NCBI GenBank assembly: GCA_028023455.1
Contig: JAQFVV010012418.1
Span: forward strand, 4,707,244 to 4,771,243
Origin: Epiperipatus broadwayi
Taxonomy: Eukaryota; Onychophora; Udeonychophora; Euonychophora; Peripatidae
Direction of reading: 5' to 3'
Length of the DNA stretch: 64,000 nucleotides
In this document: piece after piece, positions 58,601 through 64,000 of the stretch
Numbering within the stretch: position 1 is the first letter of the stretch
How the letters are laid out: every line of letters begins with the position of its first letter
Program-made: the position numbers and the translations under genes
Notes under the pieces: generated by a model
Databases searched by the model: none
Told to the model about the DNA's origin: nothing
Seen by the model: only the letters and a program-made list of their open reading frames with translations

Positions 58601-59740
58601 TTAAATCTGAATAATAAACTGTAGATTTTTCAAACAAAAGAAAGATTTTTACAAGTAGTCACCAGAGCTACCATTCATTGATAAATAAATATCTATCTAT
58701 TAGTAATTGGAAGATAGATAAAAAAAACATAATTTAGCTCAGACACATGTGTATTCATTTATTGACACCGAAAAGAAAGGAAAAATAATTCGAATTTGAT
58801 TTTTCATTTCATGTAATCATGCCACTAGATAATTAGATTTAAAGTGAAATCATAAAATATTAAATTACTCTGACTTTGTTAGTCTTGCTAAAAAATTGGT
58901 TTTATTCATAACTTAAAATTTTAGCCTTGCTGATCTACAATTTGAAGTGATAATAATTGACATTTTTAGTTTTTATCAAGAAAAAATATAAAATTATTAA
59001 AAAAAACTGTTGGAGCAGGAAAATAAATAATATTAAATCACTCTGCAAGCTGAGAATGTTCTTAATATGAGTATCATTATGGATTTTTTTAAAACAATAT
59101 GAGCTAAGATTACTAGGAGCTGAATATTATTAACACCCATGCTGTAGCTTCACCAAATTTATGTAAAGAAAGGATATGTTCCTGGATTCTTAAACCCAAC
59201 TTTAAATATGTATCCCATCTAGAAATATGACTCTCAACAGAATGAAACTGCACTTGAATAATTATTACAGTATTGTGGAACAGAAACCTGGAGCACAAAA
59301 TACTAGTATTATCTATTAAAGTTTTTAAAGAAAGAAACCATCAACTGAACAGCTGTAGAATTTTTTTTATTTAGATAGTCATCTTCCAATAGGAATGGGA
59401 AGCCTGATGGGAGATTATCCTGTCTTTTTTTTTCATTCTTTATATGTATATATTTATACTTTTTATGTAACAATTAGTAAAAAAAACACTTTCAATGATA
59501 AAATAAGCAATTAAAAACAATAAGTACTCATATATATATATTGTACCAATATTGAAATTGGCATATATTAATTTTATTTTAAAAAAATATATATATTAAA
59601 AATAATAAATAACTTATAAAAATCTAAAAGGTTTCTTTAGTAAACAAAATCAGTTTGCTGTCAAAAGTAAAATTAAAAAAATCAGAGTTTTAAAATAAAA
59701 ATCTTTCGTGAAAGTTTTTGAAATAAAAGTTACAATTAAT
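55700..59740. other. A+T-rich DNA, probably upstream COASY intron
   Basis: No exon is recognised. A SINE-like unit lies at about 58565-58710 (plus) whose core tccatgcccacaa matches 12220-12350. A tRNA-promoter-like stretch on the minus strand lies at about 57440-57545 (agattgaagctcaatctc as B-box remnant). Confidence 0.4.
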
Positions 59741-61170
59741 TAATCAGAAGGGGAGAGGGGTGTTTTGTTAGAAAAGTCAAACTAAAAGTTTTATAAAAGG
59801 AAGTAAGGTTTTCCTTAATTAGTATTTGTAAAAATAAATAATTTAAAGTTTAAAAAAATATAAATCTCTTTTCATTCGAGCTTATTATAATAAATTATAT
59901 ATGTGCGTGCGAGTGTAAATAAATGTATGCGTGTTAGAATAATATTAAATAAATATATATAAATGAAAGTTAGAAAGAAATTATATTTGGAAAACACAGC
60001 GATGGCTATTAAGTTAAATAAAGATTTAAAAAAAACCACACCAGCGGTGGGCTACTAATTAAAGATATAAAAACAACACGTTTATGAAAGCTACTACTAA
60101 TTAAACAATCTTCAAAAACACGTCAAAGGATTAGTTATCAATGAAATTTCGACAACAAATTGCCGGAGGATATTAAAACAAAAACACTTTGCATATATAT
60201 AAATAGCCAGATTTTTATCAGATGTCAGTTTCCAGTGACAGTCTTGTTTCAGTTCAGATAACAGTGCAGTTTATATTATGTATCCAGAAACAGAAATGCA
60301 GTGTTGAGCAGCTTTTGGGAATATATGCTTTACATCAGCCCTTTAGTCCAACAAGATCATCAAAACCTGCTTTTAAAATAATGTCTGAATAACAGCTCAG
60401 AAATCCTCCGCCAATGTTCAACTGTCTCCAGGAATAAAACCAACGGATTAGCATCAAATCTCTTCAAGAAACGTCAAATCTAACTGGTTAGATATACTCC
60501 ATCAGAAGCAGCCAACAACAAGCAATATCCACGTTCCAAAAATCCTAGGTAAAACATTTTATTGTTCTCTTTTATATATAGTAGCCACCGCTGAAATTCG
60601 TAAATCCTACAGAGACAAGTAATATGGACTCTATATCATACATAAAATGAACTATTGATATGTGTGTTTAAGTTTCAAATGCTATGCAATACTTTATTAC
60701 TATATATGCGAGTGTATGAGTTAATATGTGCGTGATCATTATATCAGTGTTATTAGTTAAATTAGATAAATACCAGTGTTCTATTATTAAAATCTACAAG
60801 AATATTTAAACTAGTTTAGAAATATTAATTTAAAATATGCGTGTGTTTTATTAGAATTATAAAATGTTTAAAATTAGTAAATGTTAGTTAATAAATTGTC
60901 TTTAAAATTAAACTTTATTTGTCGGTCAATTCTTTTTATCATTTCCTTCTACCAATTCTTTTATTAATTCTTTCACCATTAGTTATGTATAATCTGTTAG
61001 TGATTACAAATAGCTGAGCTAGTCGTGGATATTTAGGCGTTGAGTTAGTGGCCATTGCTCAAAGTGCGTTATTTATTCATTCTTGAATAGATAGCTGTCG
61101 CCCGTGTTTATACACAAACCAAAAAAAGTACTTTGAACGTGGTGTTGAACTCAACAGCCGAGAAGAAGTT
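59741..61170 (+). other. Possible diverged solo LTR or promoter with first exon
   Basis: A polypurine-like tract (cagaaggggagagggg, about 59745-59760) precedes TGTTTTGTTAG. A TATA motif TATATAAATAG lies at 60196-60206. It is followed by a less A+T-rich stretch (60220-60548) that ends in CTAG|GTAAAA, a good splice donor. A pyrimidine-rich acceptor-like site (ctttcaccattag) lies at about 60971-60983. LTR 1 has the same order: TATA, then aatcctaggtaaa, then pyrimidine-rich acceptor. This suggests a related old LTR. A cellular promoter on the strand opposite COASY is the alternative. No matching second LTR is in the window. Confidence 0.3.
60196..60206 (+). promoter_or_regulatory. TATA-box candidate
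   Basis: TATATAAATAG, followed about 25-30 bp later by cagatgtcagtttcc, where the sequence becomes less A+T-rich. In DNA this A+T-rich a TATA match alone is weak evidence; the downstream splice-donor context raises it slightly. Confidence 0.3.
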
Positions 61171-64000
61171 ATGTCCTGGAAATGTAACGCTATTTATATA
61201 TATATTATAGCTATCATTTGGGCATACATACTCTCCGAGTATGTTCTTCTCTGCCTAAGAGACCAGTGTTTCGAGGACACATATTCGAACCTGGTACAAT
61301 ATATATATATTGTAGCATATATAATTAAATGTAGATGTTTTTTGTCTGTATTGACACATTATCAATTTTTAAACTATAATTCATTTTTTGATTGAATTAA
61401 TTATTATTATAAATTTAATTCTTCTAGTGTATTTTCATTCATCTGTATATCTATTCTATACACTGTACATGTTTGTGACTAGGGAGAAGAGTTTAAGAGA
61501 TTCTTATTTGTTGCAGAACTTAGAACAAAGCAATAAATGGATTAGAAAAAACGATATAAATGTTTGTGTTTCTCATCCCTGAAAATAACTATTAAGTATG
61601 TTTAAAAAATATGGTCAATCTTTATTCTACTTTCTCATTAAATTATGGTGCATTTTATTATTTTAAAAAAGATTGGATGCTAACTCTCAGTAAAGTTATA
61701 TTAGTTTTCGATATTATCAAATGTGATTACATTTACTAAGGTATATATAATCATCTCAAGACAGTATAACAGTTTTTCATTACATTTTGGCAGATCAATT
61801 GGGACATGACAATACAATCACATTATCTAGCAGTACCAATACCCTAATTCTGTTATTGTAATGATATCTCTGGTCAATAGAAGCAAAAGCAGCAAAATGT
61901 ACAAGTGGAAATAATATGAGGTTAGTATTTAATTAACTAAAGCTCATTCTTCATACAAATATTCATTTGCTTTAGCTACTATACACTCCAAACATTGCAC
62001 ATCAGAGAGCATGTTCTCAGAGTTATGAGGGTCATTCTATGGGTCATGTATGTGGCATTAATTGCATATATTTTACCAGCAAGTGTTATGAATAAGATAA
62101 AAGTATTATAGCAGTATGCTAATTTAATATAATTAATTAATGTGTTTTATGAAATAACAATGTATTTCATTCTATATTTGCTTTAGTGAATTCATGAAAT
62201 AATAATTAATAAGTTTATAAGTAAGGAAACAATTTATTAATGACAAAATAAAATAATAAATCAAATAAATAGATAATAAGATTAAATCACTAGAATCTTC
62301 TTTGGGAGATTTTCTTTCTTGAATACTTTTCAAGTCAGAAATTATAATAAAAGTAAAAATGTTTTATCTCTACAACTTAACACGATACTCCTCACATAAA
62401 TAAAGAAATTATTATTGTTTATTGCTAGATAGCTTTTTTGGAAATAGCTTCATTTAGTTTATTATTAGAAATTACAATACAGTTCATGCTATAAATAATT
62501 CAAGTTCAAATATAGTATTCTTATAGTTCCTTCATGAATAAAAAAAAATAATGTCATTTTTGACAAGTTCCAAAATAGTTTTCATTCTTTAGTTTTTTAA
62601 AAGTTCAATATTCTTTTCATTTATTTGTCCTGAAAGTTTATGAAGAAAAAACAATATCACATCATTAAAGGTTCTGGCTTTAGAATATCTTACCACTGTC
62701 TTGAAAGTCTTTTTTCTTCCTTTGAGTATCATTAAGTAAAACATTAAAGGCAATTACACAAGACATTAGTATCCTTATTTCTTCTCTGGCAATCTGTTTA
62801 TAGAGTTCCATTTACCTATAGCAGTTTTTTAACTTCCTGTTAAGGAAAATAGATTGGGCATTGGACTAGAATCAAAACTAATGAGCTATAGCCTGAGTAC
62901 AAAAAGTATTTCCACCATTTTAAATAAATGAAAATATAAATTTTCACTTCTTATATATATTTTTCATTTTATTTGATAGGCAATTTATTTTACTTTTTTT
63001 CTTTACTTCAAAAAAAGAGGGTGAGAGAGAGAAAAAAAATCCATCTCATTTTAATATTTTTTCAACTTCATTTACATATCAAAGCTTTTGTTGCATTTAT
63101 AATTCTTTTTTGAGGTCATCTGCATAATGAATTTAAAGTATCTTATTTCTAACAAAGATAAAATTAATTAAATGAATATATATTATTTTCCACAAATATA
63201 ATGATGTAACTTTGGTATGGTCAATATAACTGTTATAATACAAATCATTAATTTATATTTACTTTCACAAAAATTATTTAAAATAGTAGATTCTTCCTTA
63301 GATTTATTATTATAAGAAATACTATTCCATTTGATAGAATTAATTTTCATAATGTTTTTATAACATCAGTTAATCATAAAAAATAAAAAAAAATGAAATT
63401 TTAAAGACATTGATTATACTGCATAGTTCATATAAAATTTTCATTAAAGATAAATATCATTATTATATAATGGATAGAATATAAACTAAAAGTCATGTAA
63501 TATTGACTTTGATATAAAGTATTTCTTTTTATAATTTCAAAAATAACACTTTTTACTAAATTTTATTTAATCATTTAATAGTTATTTATTTAGTTTATGT
63601 GAATTTTTTAGATGGCTTAACTATTAACAAAATATCATAAAACTACCCATAGAGATTGCTACCAGGAAATAGAATCACTAAAGGCTTTATTAAATCTTTC
63701 AATTCTGCCACTGTAGCCATAGATTACGTGTTGTCCTGAATCTATTGATGAGACTTCAATTGCATTTAGAAAAAACAAATCCAAGTGGATTTATTGTATG
63801 ATCTTAAAAAAGAAATTTATTTGGAATCTTATAAGAATGCCACTTTTTATATTTTTATATACCACTTTTTATATCATAATTGCTTGATTATAAATTCTTG
63901 ATTAAACATCAAGAAAGAGGTTAATTTGAGATGATAGGTGATGAAACATATCTAGAATTATTAGCAAGTCTGATTTACTTAACATCTTTTGATATATTTT
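61171..64000. other. A+T-rich DNA, nothing recognised
   Basis: No similarity to known genes was seen in the short frames here (for example 61171-61395). A tRNA-promoter-like remnant may lie at about 62855-62905 (gggcattggactagaatcaa). Confidence 0.35.

Overview
This is animal (metazoan) genomic DNA, roughly three quarters A+T by eye. It holds two host coding exons about 35 kb apart and is otherwise intronic or intergenic DNA full of mobile elements. Both exons (55615-55699 and 20514-20611) are on the minus strand and join in frame to give about 60 residues of the dephospho-CoA kinase half of bifunctional coenzyme A synthase (COASY). I see no upstream exon between 55700 and 64000 and no downstream exon between 1 and 20513, so the gene probably runs off both ends of the window. 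Very long introns, high A+T, tRNA-like short repeats, Buster-type hAT, RTE-like LINE and hammerhead-bearing retroposons suggest a lophotrochozoan such as a mollusc (perhaps a cephalopod). The species is an inference, not something the sequence proves.

Layout. 1-3600: hAT remnants, a decayed reverse transcriptase and a Buster-type hAT transposase pseudogene. 4990-11863: a nest of elements. An old plus-strand LINE (LINE A) is split by a nearly full-length minus-strand RTE-like LINE (LINE B, 5173-8586, 11-bp target duplication) and by two palindromic retroposons (9326-9977 and 10589-11559). The two retroposons carry hammerhead ribozyme motifs. 11864-20513: mostly empty A+T-rich DNA with small inverted-repeat elements, including a 413-bp foldback with 172-bp arms (19808-20220) near the COASY exon. 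20514-20611: COASY exon. 20612-55614: the giant intron. It holds an LTR retrotransposon (24044-31805) whose interior is a gag/pol deletion fusion plus a long inverted repeat, a second LINE A fragment, a terminal-inverted-repeat transposon with 8-bp target duplications (33363-34338), a second LTR element with unusually long 2.7-kb LTRs and a tandem-repeat ORF (41757-49577), and several small retroposons. 55615-55699: COASY exon. 55700-64000: A+T-rich DNA with a possible LTR-like promoter segment near 59750-61170.

The most interesting signal is a group of small retroposons in palindromic and tandem arrangements with 8-15 bp target duplications. Two of them contain minimal type I hammerhead ribozymes; the one at 10642-10679 (minus strand) has every core element intact. 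This matches the architecture of retrozymes or Penelope-like element ends. No bacterial-type genes, operons or CRISPR arrays are present.
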